Source of the DNA: DATGFB01 sp032160545
GTDB lineage: Bacteria; Actinomycetota; Actinomycetes; Mycobacteriales; Jatrophihabitantaceae
DNA length: 22,669 nt
Direction: 5' to 3'
NCBI GenBank assembly: GCA_032160545.1
Contig: JAVHVN010000079.1
Span: 1 to 22,669, forward strand
The notes beneath the pieces were generated by a model. That model saw only the letters and a list, made by a program, of their open reading frames with translations. It was not told the DNA's origin and made no database searches. Below, piece after piece: positions 13,301 to 19,958 of this stretch. Position 1 is the stretch's first letter. Each line of letters opens with the position of its first letter. The position numbers were made by a program, and so were the translations under genes.

Positions 13301-15585
13301 GCCACCCTGATCCGGGTCACGGCGTCCTCGGCATCCACCGCGAGCGAGGCCATGCGGTAGTGGGTCACCGCAGCGTCGAGTGCGTACCGCGTACGCGCGA
13401 GCTCGGCAGCAGCCAGCGCGAAGGGCAGTGCCGCTGCGTGCCGGCCCGCCGCGTCGAGGTGGTACGCAAGATCGAACACCGACTCCCCGTCCCCCGCGGT
13501 GTGACGGGCGATCACGGCGTCCGCCGCGCGAGCGTGCAGGGTGCGTCGTTGCTCCGCGGTGAGCCGGTCGAGCAGCGCCTCGCGGATCTTGTCGTGGAAG
13601 AAACTGCACGTCCCGGTGCGCTCGTCGACCCACAGCAACCGGCGCCGGCGTGCGTCGCCGATCACCGGCGCGGCCTCCTCGGCCGTGCCCGAGATCGCGA
13701 CAGCGGTGACGATGTCGAACTGCTTGCCGAGCACCGCGCCCACCGAGAGGAGTGCCAGCGCCTCGGGATCGAGCAGTTCGAGGCGCCGCACCAGCAACGC
13801 GACCGAGCGGCGGGCTGCACGCACGTCGCCGAGCGCCGCCTCGTCCACCTCCCACCCCTCGTCGGTCGCGGTGATGGCACCGGATTCCACCAGGCCGCGC
13901 AACAACGTCGCGCCCATGAACGGGTTGCCGTCGGCCAGCCGTACCACGACGTCGAGAACCCGCCGCGGCAGCGGGCCTGCCATGGACTCGGCCAGCATCG
14001 ACATGGCCTCGGTCGACAGCGGGCCCAGCGCGAGCGAACGGCTGCCGGGGATCCGACGCAGGGGATGCTCGGCAGGCACCTCCTCCGAGCGGAAGGCCGC
14101 GATCACGCCGAGGAACGGCGGCTGCTGGCGTTCGGGGAACAGCTCGGCGAGCAGGCGCACGGTCAACGTGTCGGCCCACTGGCAGTCGTCAAGGACGAGC
14201 AGGATCGGGCGCTCCGGTGCCGGGACTGCCGCCAACAGCCTGCGCAACCCGGCGAGGCTGCGCGACTCACCGAATTGCTCGGGGCCTGCGTCGGCCTCGG
14301 TGACCGCGCCGAGCACCGCACTCAGGGCGGGGATGGCGCGCACGAGCGCGGGCACGACGTCGTGCAGTTCTGCTCGCAGCGCGGCAGTGGCGGCCGGGTC
14401 GCTCTGCACCAACGTGATGAGCTCGTCGACTACCCCCAGTAGCAGCGTGAACGGCCGCTGCCCGGCCTGCGCTACACCTTGTCCGTGCAGGACGGTGACG
14501 CCCGCGTCGGTGGCTTTCAGCGCGACCTCACCGAGCAACCGGCTCTTGCCTCCGCCGGAGTCCGCCTCGACGAGGACGAGGCCCGACGAGCCGGCGCCGA
14601 TCCGGTCGATGAACGAGTTCAAGGCGTCCAGCTCCCCGTACCGGCCGACGAAGGAGGGGTCGGTGAGGCTGTGACGCTGGTCGAGACGGCCGATCACGAG
14701 CGGGGGGTCGGGGTCGCCGGACTCGATCGCGCGCAACAGCTCGCTGAGGTCGGCTACCAGCGCAGTGGAGGACTGGTACCGCTCGGCGGGATCCTTGCGC
14801 AGCAGCCGTTGCACGAGGTCGTCCACCGACCGCGGCACGGTCACGCCGCGCGAGCGCAGCTCCGGGACCGGCATGCTCAGGTGCTGACGGAGCAGGTCAC
14901 CGACCGTCGGGCCGGGGAACGGCGGGCCGCCCGCGAGACACTCGAACAGCACCACGCCGACCGCGTACAGGTCGGAACGCTCGTCCGCAGGGGCGGCGAG
15001 TGAGCCCGCCGACTCGGGCGCGAGGTAGCGGACCGTACCGACGAGGTCGTCCTTGATGGAATCGTCGAGCCACCGGCTGCGCGCGAACCCGAAATCGACG
15101 AGCGTCACCGAGCCGAGGGGGTCGAATCCGTCGACGAGGATATTGGCCGGCTTCACGTCCCGGTGGCAGATGCCCGCGCCGTGCGCGACCTCCAGGGCCG
15201 AGGCGACCTCGACGGCGATGCGCAGCGCGTCCGGCAGTTGCAGCGGCCCGGCTCGCAGGATCGCCTCGAGCGTGCGGCCCGGGACGCGCCGTTGCGCGAG
15301 GTAGAGCCGGTCCAGGGCGGTTCCCGCGTCGTGCAGCGCACCGACGCCGAGCCCGGTCAGCTGCCGCAACACCCGGGTCTCGTGCTGGAAGCGCAGCCGC
15401 ACGGCCGGATGGACGAAGCTCGGATCGATGACCTTCAGCACGACCTGCGTCCCGACCTCGGTGTCGGTCGCGTCGATGGTGACGACGCCATTGCCGCTCT
15501 TGAGCGTGCGCCCGAGCAGGTAGCGGCCGGCAAACAGCTCCGGGGCGCGGGGCATCATGCCGTCCGCGTCGAGCGCGGTGCTCAT
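10303..15585 (-). CDS. giant fusion kinase: Ser/Thr kinase-AAA ATPase-helical repeats-GAF-PAS-histidine kinase
   Basis: A 1760-aa multi-domain sensor. A Ser/Thr kinase domain (about 18-285) has catalytic K51, HRDVKPAN (141-148), DFG (164-166) and APE (189-191); its glycine loop is degenerate (KSGNGVV). A linker contains FVGRYGEL (312-319), as in AAA_16/AfsR-type ATPases, then Walker A SGGGKS (343-348; alanine replaces the first glycine) and Walker B ILLVLDDCQWAD (461-472). An alpha-helical, TPR-like region spans about 700-1230. GAF (about 1250-1398) and PAS (about 1403-1513) domains follow, then a short coiled coil. The HisKA domain has MSHELRTPLN with H1544, and the ATPase domain has N1663, DTGPGLS (1690-1696) and GTGLGL (1720-1725). 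This order is that of the HstK-like Ser/Thr-His fusion kinases best known from cyanobacteria. No membrane segment is seen. The ATG at 15585 follows GGGAGG; the frame to 15645 is not needed. Translationally coupled to the DevR-like regulator. Signals and substrates are unknown. Confidence 0.93.
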   Translation of the reverse strand: MSTALDADGMMPRAPELFAGRYLLGRTLKSGNGVVTIDATDTEVGTQVVLKVIDPSFVHPAVRLRFQHETRVLRQLTGLGVGALHDAGTALDRLYLAQRRVPGRTLEAILRAGPLQLPDALRIAVEVASALEVAHGAGICHRDVKPANILVDGFDPLGSVTLVDFGFARSRWLDDSIKDDLVGTVRYLAPESAGSLAAPADERSDLYAVGVVLFECLAGGPPFPGPTVGDLLRQHLSMPVPELRSRGVTVPRSVDDLVQRLLRKDPAERYQSSTALVADLSELLRAIESGDPDPPLVIGRLDQRHSLTDPSFVGRYGELDALNSFIDRIGAGSSGLVLVEADSGGGKSRLLGEVALKATDAGVTVLHGQGVAQAGQRPFTLLLGVVDELITLVQSDPAATAALRAELHDVVPALVRAIPALSAVLGAVTEADAGPEQFGESRSLAGLRRLLAAVPAPERPILLVLDDCQWADTLTVRLLAELFPERQQPPFLGVIAAFRSEEVPAEHPLRRIPGSRSLALGPLSTEAMSMLAESMAGPLPRRVLDVVVRLADGNPFMGATLLRGLVESGAITATDEGWEVDEAALGDVRAARRSVALLVRRLELLDPEALALLSVGAVLGKQFDIVTAVAISGTAEEAAPVIGDARRRRLLWVDERTGTCSFFHDKIREALLDRLTAEQRRTLHARAADAVIARHTAGDGESVFDLAYHLDAAGRHAAALPFALAAAELARTRYALDAAVTHYRMASLAVDAEDAVTRIRVAEGLGDVLTLQGVYAEAELRLAEARTLVTDRSHAAALEGKLGDLAFKQADLPTAKRHLEGALVRLGKSIPRRRPALALALAWELLVQATHSIAPRLFVGRHSPEGRDDEFLAIRLYSRLAYLYWFHSGKVPCAWAHLRGFNLAERYAASPELGQAYSEHAPVMTMLPWFSRGLRYARRSLQIRRDLGEAWGQGQSLSFLSVIHYGASQWGQASEASHDAMRLLRQTGDQWEVNTAAWHDALALYRLGRLTEAAEAARRVYLSASAIGDGASSGIGLSTWCRASGGRVEFRLITDELASGREDAHTTTELQLAAAINRRAAGDLDAAQEYLDRALATIRKAGLRQEYVAPVFPWRATVARERAERTSALNPRLRRARLRACAFEARRARRIAHFYRNNLPHALREAALIAALRGRHRTGVRLLRRSVGVAQRQGAAYELALSRLALAEVAAARSGSRLAVEEAQTELSVIEAGGSDAVLDLDTEPTISLFDRFATLLNVGRAITAATSYVALEAAIRDAALTLLRAERCHLIAVGQLAQERLTTQSGEDLFGMSRTLLARAVDEGAPVVALGQAADSNESLLLSGVRSAIAAPILVDGKPATMLYATHRQISELFGDEEVQLAAFIATLAGAAFEHLAGSETRFRSLALNSSDVITLVDRDGIVSYQSAAVSRVFASPPGSMLGRPVTEWLHPDDLLQFSAVLGSAGKADDTRIECRFRHADGSYRVAETTVTNLLDEPTVAALVLNTRDVTDRNRAEEQLRDKNLELEKAGRAKDMFLASMSHELRTPLNAIIGFTGTLLMELPGPLNAEQSRQLRTVQTSGKHLLAIINDLLDLAKIESGAVQLNLEDVDCGRVVRSVMTSLQPLADAKGLALSAIVPDGSVIVRSDARALGQILINLVNNAIKFTDDGSVTVRLERGPGATRISVSDTGPGLSREDLGRIFKAFERGLETSVRHREGTGLGLHICQKLAELIDVRIEVDTAPGEGSTFALTFGEETP

Positions 15586-15643
15586 GCGGCCTCCCGAGCC
15601 GGGCACTGGCGCGGGCTGCCGTCCTGGGCATTCGGCAGATCGC

Positions 15644-15649
15644 ATTAAA
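15644..15649 (-). promoter_or_regulatory. candidate -10 element for the giant kinase operon
   Basis: TTTAAT on the minus strand matches TATAAT at 5 of 6 positions in an otherwise GC-rich stretch and lies 58 bases ahead of the kinase ATG. No good -35 is found at 16-18 bases, so an alternative sigma factor or an activator may be needed. Confidence 0.4.
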
Positions 15650-15704
15650 TCCGTGTGAGGTTACCTGCCGGACGGGGTTCGAGCGCCGTTCTTGCCTGAG
15701 GAAT

Positions 15705-15733
15705 TTGACATCGACGCCCATTCATATGATGAT
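15705..15733 (+). promoter_or_regulatory. candidate promoter for the Lrp/AsnC regulator
   Basis: A perfect TTGACA (15705-15710) is followed after 17 bases by GATGAT (15728-15733, 4 of 6 to TATAAT); TATGAT at 15725 is closer to consensus but the spacing would be only 14. The predicted transcript would have a leader of about 78 bases containing a CTCCG/CGGAG stem. This AT-rich island separates the divergent kinase and Lrp-type genes. Confidence 0.45.
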
Positions 15734-15817
15734 TGCTGCCAATCCTATCCATTTCTGGTGTCTCGCTCCGAGCTGCGCGGAGTTCCGGCGCCGGTGCCCT
15801 CTTGCCGAGAAAGAGAT

Positions 15818-16330
15818 ATGACGACCGTCAGGCAGCGCTCCCACCCGTACACCACCGATCTCGGCACTCCCCCGCTCGATGACATCGACCGCCGCATCGT
15901 CACCGAGTTGGTCAACGGCGCGCGGATGTCGAACCGGCAGCTCGCCGACCGCATCGGCGTGGCGCCGTCCACCGCTCTGGTCCGCACGCAGGCACTGCTC
16001 GACCGCGGAGTCATCACCGGCTTCTCGGCCGACATCGACCTCAGCTCGATCGGGCGGCCGGTGCAGGCGCTCGTCGCGGTGCGCCTGGGCGCGCACAACC
16101 GCAACCAGATCCGGGCCTTTGCCGCGCACACCAGCCAGCTGCCCGCAGTGGTCGCCACGTTCCACACCGCCGGCTCGCGCGACTACCTGTTCCACGTCGC
16201 ATTGCCGACCACCACTGCGTTGCGCGACTGGGTGCTCGACAACCTCACGATGAACGAGGCGGTCCACCACGTCGAGACGACCCTCGTCTTCACCCATGTC
16301 GCGGGCAATCCCGCGATGCTGCCCGAGTAG
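15818..16330 (+). CDS. Lrp/AsnC-family transcriptional regulator
   Basis: A 170-aa regulator. The N-terminal winged helix-turn-helix (about 20-75) begins with LDDIDRRIVTELVNGARMS and contains the recognition region NRQLADRIGVAPSTALVRTQ. The C-terminal RAM-like sensing domain (about 80-160) has HTAGSRDYLFHVALP, which corresponds to the family's G-x-x-D-x-x-L effector/dimer segment. Members sense amino acids or related metabolites and act as dimers to octamers, often repressing their own gene. The ATG at 15818 is chosen because residues before it in the open frame (from 15692) overlap the promoter region and do not resemble the family; the ribosome-binding site is weak (GAGAAAGAG). It is divergent from the giant kinase operon across 232 bases, so it may regulate that operon; this is inference. 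A stem-loop follows the stop. Confidence 0.9.
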   Translation: MTTVRQRSHPYTTDLGTPPLDDIDRRIVTELVNGARMSNRQLADRIGVAPSTALVRTQALLDRGVITGFSADIDLSSIGRPVQALVAVRLGAHNRNQIRAFAAHTSQLPAVVATFHTAGSRDYLFHVALPTTTALRDWVLDNLTMNEAVHHVETTLVFTHVAGNPAMLPE

Positions 16331-16340
16331 TAGTTCTCGC

Positions 16341-16361
16341 GCCGGCGCCCCTCGCGCCGGC
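16341..16361 (+). terminator. GC-rich stem-loop after the Lrp/AsnC gene
   Basis: GCCGGCGC (16341-16348) and GCGCCGGC (16354-16361) form a perfect 8-bp stem with loop CCCTC, starting 10 bases after the stop codon. There is no T-tract, as is common for actinobacterial terminator-like hairpins. Confidence 0.5.
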
Positions 16362-16386
16362 CGCATCGAGCAGCCGCGCGGACCCC

Positions 16387-16416
16387 TTGACAGGGACGGC
16401 TCCGGCCCTCGATAGT
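16387..16416 (+). promoter_or_regulatory. sigma-70-type promoter, probably leaderless, of the ArsR operon
   Basis: Perfect -35 TTGACA (16387-16392), 18-base spacer, then -10 GATAGT (16411-16416, 4 of 6 to consensus). The expected transcription start 6-8 bases downstream falls at about 16422-16424, on the GTG start codon itself, and no ribosome-binding site is present, so the message is probably leaderless. The overlap with the start region would suit autorepression by the ArsR product. Confidence 0.6.
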
Positions 16417-16423
16417 TAGGCAT

Positions 16424-16792
16424 GTGCTTAAGTATTCGGGCGAGCTCGATCTCGTGTTCCAGGCGCTCGGCGACCCCACCCGCCGCGCCCTTGTGGACCG
16501 CCTCGCTCAAGGGCCGGCCACGGTGAGCGCGCTCGCCGCACCGCTGCCGATGTCGTTGCCGGCCGTCCATCAGCATCTCAAGGTGCTCGAGGCGAGCGGC
16601 CTCATCCGGTCGGAAAAGCTCGGCCGCACCCGCACCTGTCACCTGGACCTCACGATGCTCGACACCGCCCAGACCTGGATCGAGTCGCGCAAGGCGATGT
16701 GGCTGCGCCGTCTCGACCGCCTCGATGCCTACCTCGCGAGCCTTCCGCCGGAGGAGCCCGCGCCCGACAACCGGAAGGGAACTTCGACGTGA
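16424..16792 (+). CDS. ArsR-family winged-helix regulator
   Basis: A 122-aa DNA-binding regulator of the ArsR/SmtB fold. The domain (about 6-95) includes VFQALGDPTRRALVDRLAQG and the recognition helix region LPMSLPAVHQHLKVLEASGL, then the wing IRSEKLGRTRTCHL. It lacks the ELCVCDL-type cysteine metal site of ArsR/SmtB, so a metal ligand is not indicated. It belongs to the group commonly encoded just ahead of an SRPBCC/AHSA1 protein, as here, where its TGA (16790-16792) overlaps the next GTG. The GTG start at 16424 lies directly at the predicted transcription start. It probably represses this three-gene operon, which ends in a multidrug-type efflux pump. Confidence 0.9.
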   Translation: MLKYSGELDLVFQALGDPTRRALVDRLAQGPATVSALAAPLPMSLPAVHQHLKVLEASGLIRSEKLGRTRTCHLDLTMLDTAQTWIESRKAMWLRRLDRLDAYLASLPPEEPAPDNRKGTST

Positions 16793-17256
16793 ATCGCACG
16801 GTCGTCCACGACACGTTCGTCCTCGAGCGCAGCTACCCCGCCTCACCGGCCCGCGTCTTCGGCGCGTTCGCCGACATCGCGACGAAAAAGCAGTGGTGGG
16901 GCCCAGACGAGTTCGACAAGGATGCCGAGCATGAACTCGACTTCCGAGTAGGCGGTCGCGAGACTCTGTCCGGCACACTGCCCGGCAGCGGCAGCGAGAC
17001 GTTCACCTACGACGGCGTCTACCAGGACATCGTCGCCGGCGAACGCATCGTTTACACCTACGAGATGACCATGAAGGGCCGACGGATCTCGGTTTCGGTC
17101 GCGACCCTCGAGTTCCTGCCCGACGGCGACCAGACCCGGTTCGTGATCACCGAGCAGGGTGCCTACTTGGACGGCCTCGACACCAGCGCACAGCGTGAAG
17201 AGGGCACGAATGAGTTGCTGAACGCGCTCGGAACGTATCTCGAGAAAGCGATATGA
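16789..17256 (+). CDS. SRPBCC (AHSA1/START-like) protein
   Basis: A 155-aa protein with the helix-grip fold that encloses a hydrophobic ligand cavity. Family features are the N-terminal FVLERSYPASPARVFGAFAD, the tryptophan pair QWWGP (36-40), the central strands DFRVGGRETL and YTYEM, and the C-terminal helix TNELLNALGTYLEKAI. AHSA1-like members bind small hydrophobic compounds or act as co-factors of an adjacent regulator; no catalytic residues can be assigned. The GTG at 16789 overlaps the ArsR stop (GTGA) and is preceded by GGAAGGGA at 8 bases. Its own stop overlaps the start of the efflux pump (ATGA), so all three are translationally coupled. A role as ligand sensor or carrier for the exported compound is inferred. 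Confidence 0.88.
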   Translation: MNRTVVHDTFVLERSYPASPARVFGAFADIATKKQWWGPDEFDKDAEHELDFRVGGRETLSGTLPGSGSETFTYDGVYQDIVAGERIVYTYEMTMKGRRISVSVATLEFLPDGDQTRFVITEQGAYLDGLDTSAQREEGTNELLNALGTYLEKAI

Positions 17257-18728
17257 CCATGACCGCCGAGCGTTCCAAGTGGATCGCGCTCTACGTCCTG
17301 TGCAGCGGGATGTTGATGATCGTCCTGGACGTCACCGTCGTGAACGTCGCGCTCCCCTACATCCAGGACGACCTGCACTTCTCCGATGCCAGCCTCGCGT
17401 GGGTCGTGAACGCCTACCTCATCGCGTTCGGCGGTTTGCTGCTGCTCGCCGGCCGACTGGGTGACCTGCTCGGCCGGCGGCGCATGTTCTCCCTCGGCCT
17501 GGCGGTGTTCACCGTCGCCTCCGCTGCGTGCGGCCTGGCCCGGAACGGGCCCACCCTGGTGGTCGCCAGATTCGTCCAGGGCGCCGGTGGTGCGCTCACG
17601 TCCGCCGTCATCCTGGGCATGATCGTGACGATGTTCGCCGAGCCGCGCGAGCAGGCGAAGGCGATCGGCGTCTTCGCATTCGTCGCCTCGGCAGGCGGCG
17701 CCGTCGGCCTGCTCGCCGGCGGCGTCCTCACCGAGGCGCTCAACTGGCACTGGATCTTCTTCATTAACATCCCGATCGGCATCGCGACCGCGATTCTGGC
17801 GCGCCGGCACGTCCCCCAGGACGACGGCCTCGGCCTCACCGGCGGTGTCGACGTCGGTGGAGCGGTGCTGGTGACCGGGGCGCTGATGCTCGGTGTGTAC
17901 ACCATCGTGAAGCCGGCCGCCGAGGACGGCTGGATCTCCGGAGCGACACTGGGTTACGGCGCGGCAAGCGCAGCCCTGCTCGTGGCGTTCCTCCTGCGAG
18001 AGCATCTCGCGGCGAACCCGCTGATGCCGTTGCGCATCTTCGGCTCGCGAAGCCTCAGCGGAGCCAACGTCATCCAGGTCGTCGGCGCGGCCGGCATGTA
18101 CGGAACCTTCTACCTCGGTGCCCTGTACGTCCAGCGCGTGCTGCACTACAGCCCGCTCAAGATCGGCTTCGCCTTCCTGCCCGTGTCGGTGCTGATGGGG
18201 CTGCTGTCGGTGCGTTACTCCGACCGGCTCGTCGCCCGCTTCGGTGGCCGCACCCTCGTGGTGACCGGCCTCGCCTTGATCGGGCTGTCGCTCGCGCTGC
18301 TCGCGTTCGTCCCGGTCGCGGGCGGCTACTGGCTGCACCTGTTCCCGTCGTTCGTCCTCATGGGCATCGGCGCCGGGTTCGCGTTCCCGCCGCTGATGGG
18401 TCTGGCGATGGCCGGCGTCGGGCCGGCCGACGCCGGACTCGCCTCGGGGCTGGTGAACACGACCGGTCAGGTCGGCGGGGCGCTCGGCCTCGCCGTGCTC
18501 GCGAGCGTGACATCCGGACGGACCACCTCGCTACTCGCTCGTGGCAAGGCGGAGGCGGCAGCTCTCACCGGCGGCTACCACCTCGGGTTCTGGATCGCAG
18601 CCGGCCTCGTCGCACTCGGCGTGGTGGTTGCGGCGACCGTCTTCGAAGCGCACCTCGAGCCGGACCCCACGGCTGGACTGAGCGCCGAGCTCGAAGGGGA
18701 CGAGGACGCCGTTCAGGTGCCCGCCTGA
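17253..18728 (+). CDS. MFS multidrug transporter, DHA2 (EmrB/QacA) family
   Basis: A 491-aa inner-membrane proton antiporter with about 14 hydrophobic segments, the DHA2 number. The family motif LDVTVVNVALP is at 25-35 in the first helix, motif A GRLGDLLGRRRMF at 67-79 between helices 2 and 3, and an antiporter motif C-like ASAGGAVGLLAGG at 145-157, with leucine where the usual proline would be. NWHWIFFINIPIG (164-176) is also typical. The C-terminal 20 residues are acidic and cytoplasmic. The ATG at 17253 overlaps the SRPBCC stop by 4 bases; a second ATG at 17259 is possible. Together with the ArsR and SRPBCC genes it forms an inducible efflux cassette; the exported compound is unknown. Confidence 0.93.
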   Translation: MTMTAERSKWIALYVLCSGMLMIVLDVTVVNVALPYIQDDLHFSDASLAWVVNAYLIAFGGLLLLAGRLGDLLGRRRMFSLGLAVFTVASAACGLARNGPTLVVARFVQGAGGALTSAVILGMIVTMFAEPREQAKAIGVFAFVASAGGAVGLLAGGVLTEALNWHWIFFINIPIGIATAILARRHVPQDDGLGLTGGVDVGGAVLVTGALMLGVYTIVKPAAEDGWISGATLGYGAASAALLVAFLLREHLAANPLMPLRIFGSRSLSGANVIQVVGAAGMYGTFYLGALYVQRVLHYSPLKIGFAFLPVSVLMGLLSVRYSDRLVARFGGRTLVVTGLALIGLSLALLAFVPVAGGYWLHLFPSFVLMGIGAGFAFPPLMGLAMAGVGPADAGLASGLVNTTGQVGGALGLAVLASVTSGRTTSLLARGKAEAAALTGGYHLGFWIAAGLVALGVVVAATVFEAHLEPDPTAGLSAELEGDEDAVQVPA

Positions 18729-18787
18729 GCCAGGTCACGGCGCAGCTGGTCCCGGTCCGGCAGCCGACCGGCGTATAGCTGGACAGT

Positions 18788-18805
18788 GCGCCGGCACGCC
18801 GGCGC
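18788..18805 (+). terminator. stem-loop between the MFS and phosphoribosyltransferase genes
   Basis: GCGCCGG (18788-18794) pairs with CCGGCGC (18799-18805) around loop CACG, 60 bases after the MFS stop and 36 bases before the next start. No T-tract. It may end the efflux operon or lie in the leader of the next gene. Confidence 0.4.
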
Positions 18806-18840
18806 GGCGGCGGGTGGCGAATCGGGAGGTGCGAAGGTCG

Positions 18841-19488
18841 GTGACTCCGGACGAGCCGTTCCGCGATCGTGCCGACGCCGGGCGCCGGTTGGCGGTCCAG
18901 CTCCTTCGTGCCGGGTTCGGCGAGGACACCGTCGTGGTGGGGTTGCCGCGGGGCGGTGTACCGGTTGCGTTCGAGGTCGCCGAGGCACTGCAGGCGCCGC
19001 TCGACCTGATTCCGGTGCGGAAGCTGGGTCTGCCCGGGCAGCCGGAATTGGCGATGGGAGCCATCGGCGAGTCGGGCGTGCGTGTGCTCAACGACCGGAT
19101 CGTCGCGCGGCTGCGCGATCCCGAGGGGCAGCTGGCTGCAGCCGAGCGCGCGGAGCGGCCGCGCCTCGAGCACCAGGCCCGGCTTCGGGGCGACCGGCCG
19201 TCGGTGCCCTTGCGAGACCGCACGGTGATCGTTGTGGACGACGGCGTGGCGACCGGCTCGACGGCGCGGGCGGCGTGCCAGGTGGTGCGCGGCCTCGGCG
19301 CGACGCGCGTGGTGCTTGCGGTTCCCGTCGCCCCGGCCGGCGCGGCGGCTCGCTTCACCGACGTCGCCGACACAGTGGTCTGCCTTCGCACGCCGGACGA
19401 CTTCGCCGGAGTCGGTCAGTTCTACGAGGACTTCCGCCCCACCCCGGACGGCGTGGTCACAGCCCTGCTGCATCGCGCGCGGGAGTAG
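18841..19488 (+). CDS. phosphoribosyltransferase-family protein
   Basis: A 215-aa type I PRTase fold. The PRPP-binding loop is clear at 129-141 (VIVVDDGVATGST), with the two acidic residues D133-D134 that bind the ribose and Mg. Upstream lie VVGLPRGGVPVAFEVAEAL (32-50) and the flexible-loop region VRKLGLPGQPELAMGAIGE (59-77), which match the stand-alone actinobacterial group that includes Rv0571c of the M. tuberculosis dormancy regulon. The natural base or acceptor is unknown. The GTG at 18841 is preferred because GGGAGG (18824-18829) precedes it and the domain begins at residue 7; an in-frame GTG at 18814 would add nine residues. It stands alone between the efflux operon and the TfoX-like gene. 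Confidence 0.88.
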   Translation: MTPDEPFRDRADAGRRLAVQLLRAGFGEDTVVVGLPRGGVPVAFEVAEALQAPLDLIPVRKLGLPGQPELAMGAIGESGVRVLNDRIVARLRDPEGQLAAAERAERPRLEHQARLRGDRPSVPLRDRTVIVVDDGVATGSTARAACQVVRGLGATRVVLAVPVAPAGAAARFTDVADTVVCLRTPDDFAGVGQFYEDFRPTPDGVVTALLHRARE

Positions 19489-19536
19489 CACTCAGTCGCA
19501 GCATCGACAACGGCGCGCGTCGTCGGTGGGCGGCGC

Positions 19537-19542
19537 GATACT
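19537..19542 (+). promoter_or_regulatory. candidate -10 element, possibly leaderless, for the TfoX-like gene
   Basis: GATACT ends 7 bases before the ATG at 19549, so transcription would begin at or next to the start codon, and no Shine-Dalgarno is present. No clear -35 is found. Confidence 0.35.
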
Positions 19543-19548
19543 TCCGCC

Positions 19549-19887
19549 ATGGCGTACGACGAAGAGCTTGCCGACCGGGTGCGCGAGCAGGTGGCGTGCG
19601 AGTCGGGCCTGAGCGAGAAGCGGATGTTCGGCGGTCTGGCGTTCCTGATCGACGGTCACATGGCGGTCAGCGCGAGCGGGCGAGGCGGTCTGCTGCTGCG
19701 GGTCGACCCCGGTCAGACGCAGGCACTGCTCGACGAGCCGAACGTCCGCCGCTTCGAGATGCGCGGCCGCGAGATGGACGGCTGGCTGCGCCTCGACGCC
19801 GCAGCGGTCGCCGGCGAGGACGAGCTACGCCGCTGGGTCGCGTATGGCGTGGCATACGCACGGTCGCTGCCACCCAAACCCGGCTGA
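19549..19887 (+). CDS. TfoX N-terminal domain protein
   Basis: A 112-aa protein that is essentially one TfoX_N domain: MAYDEELADRVREQV at the start, then SEKRMFGGLAFLIDGHMAVS (22-41), GGLLLRVDPG, and FEMRGREMDGWLRLDAAAV. These are the conserved blocks of the small actinobacterial TfoX_N proteins. In gammaproteobacteria TfoX regulates competence together with a C-terminal domain that is absent here; the function of the stand-alone domain is not established. No membrane segment or enzyme motif is seen. It is convergent with kdpC, 71 bases away; a perfect 12-base palindrome covers its stop codon (19886-19897). Confidence 0.85.
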   Translation: MAYDEELADRVREQVACESGLSEKRMFGGLAFLIDGHMAVSASGRGGLLLRVDPGQTQALLDEPNVRRFEMRGREMDGWLRLDAAAVAGEDELRRWVAYGVAYARSLPPKPG

Positions 19888-19958
19888 CGCCGGCGTCCAG
19901 GGCACCTCGACCTCGACCACATCCGTGCCGCGCTCCTCCCCTGACGCGGTGCGGACCG

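Noticed and set aside
12391..14442. Plus-strand open frame of 683 codons
   Set aside because: Entirely antisense to the ATPase and helical region of the giant kinase, with biased composition and no recognisable motif.
15586..15645. 20-residue N-terminal extension of the giant kinase
   Set aside because: The ATG at 15585 has a good GGGAGG site, and the extension lacks one and does not belong to the kinase domain.
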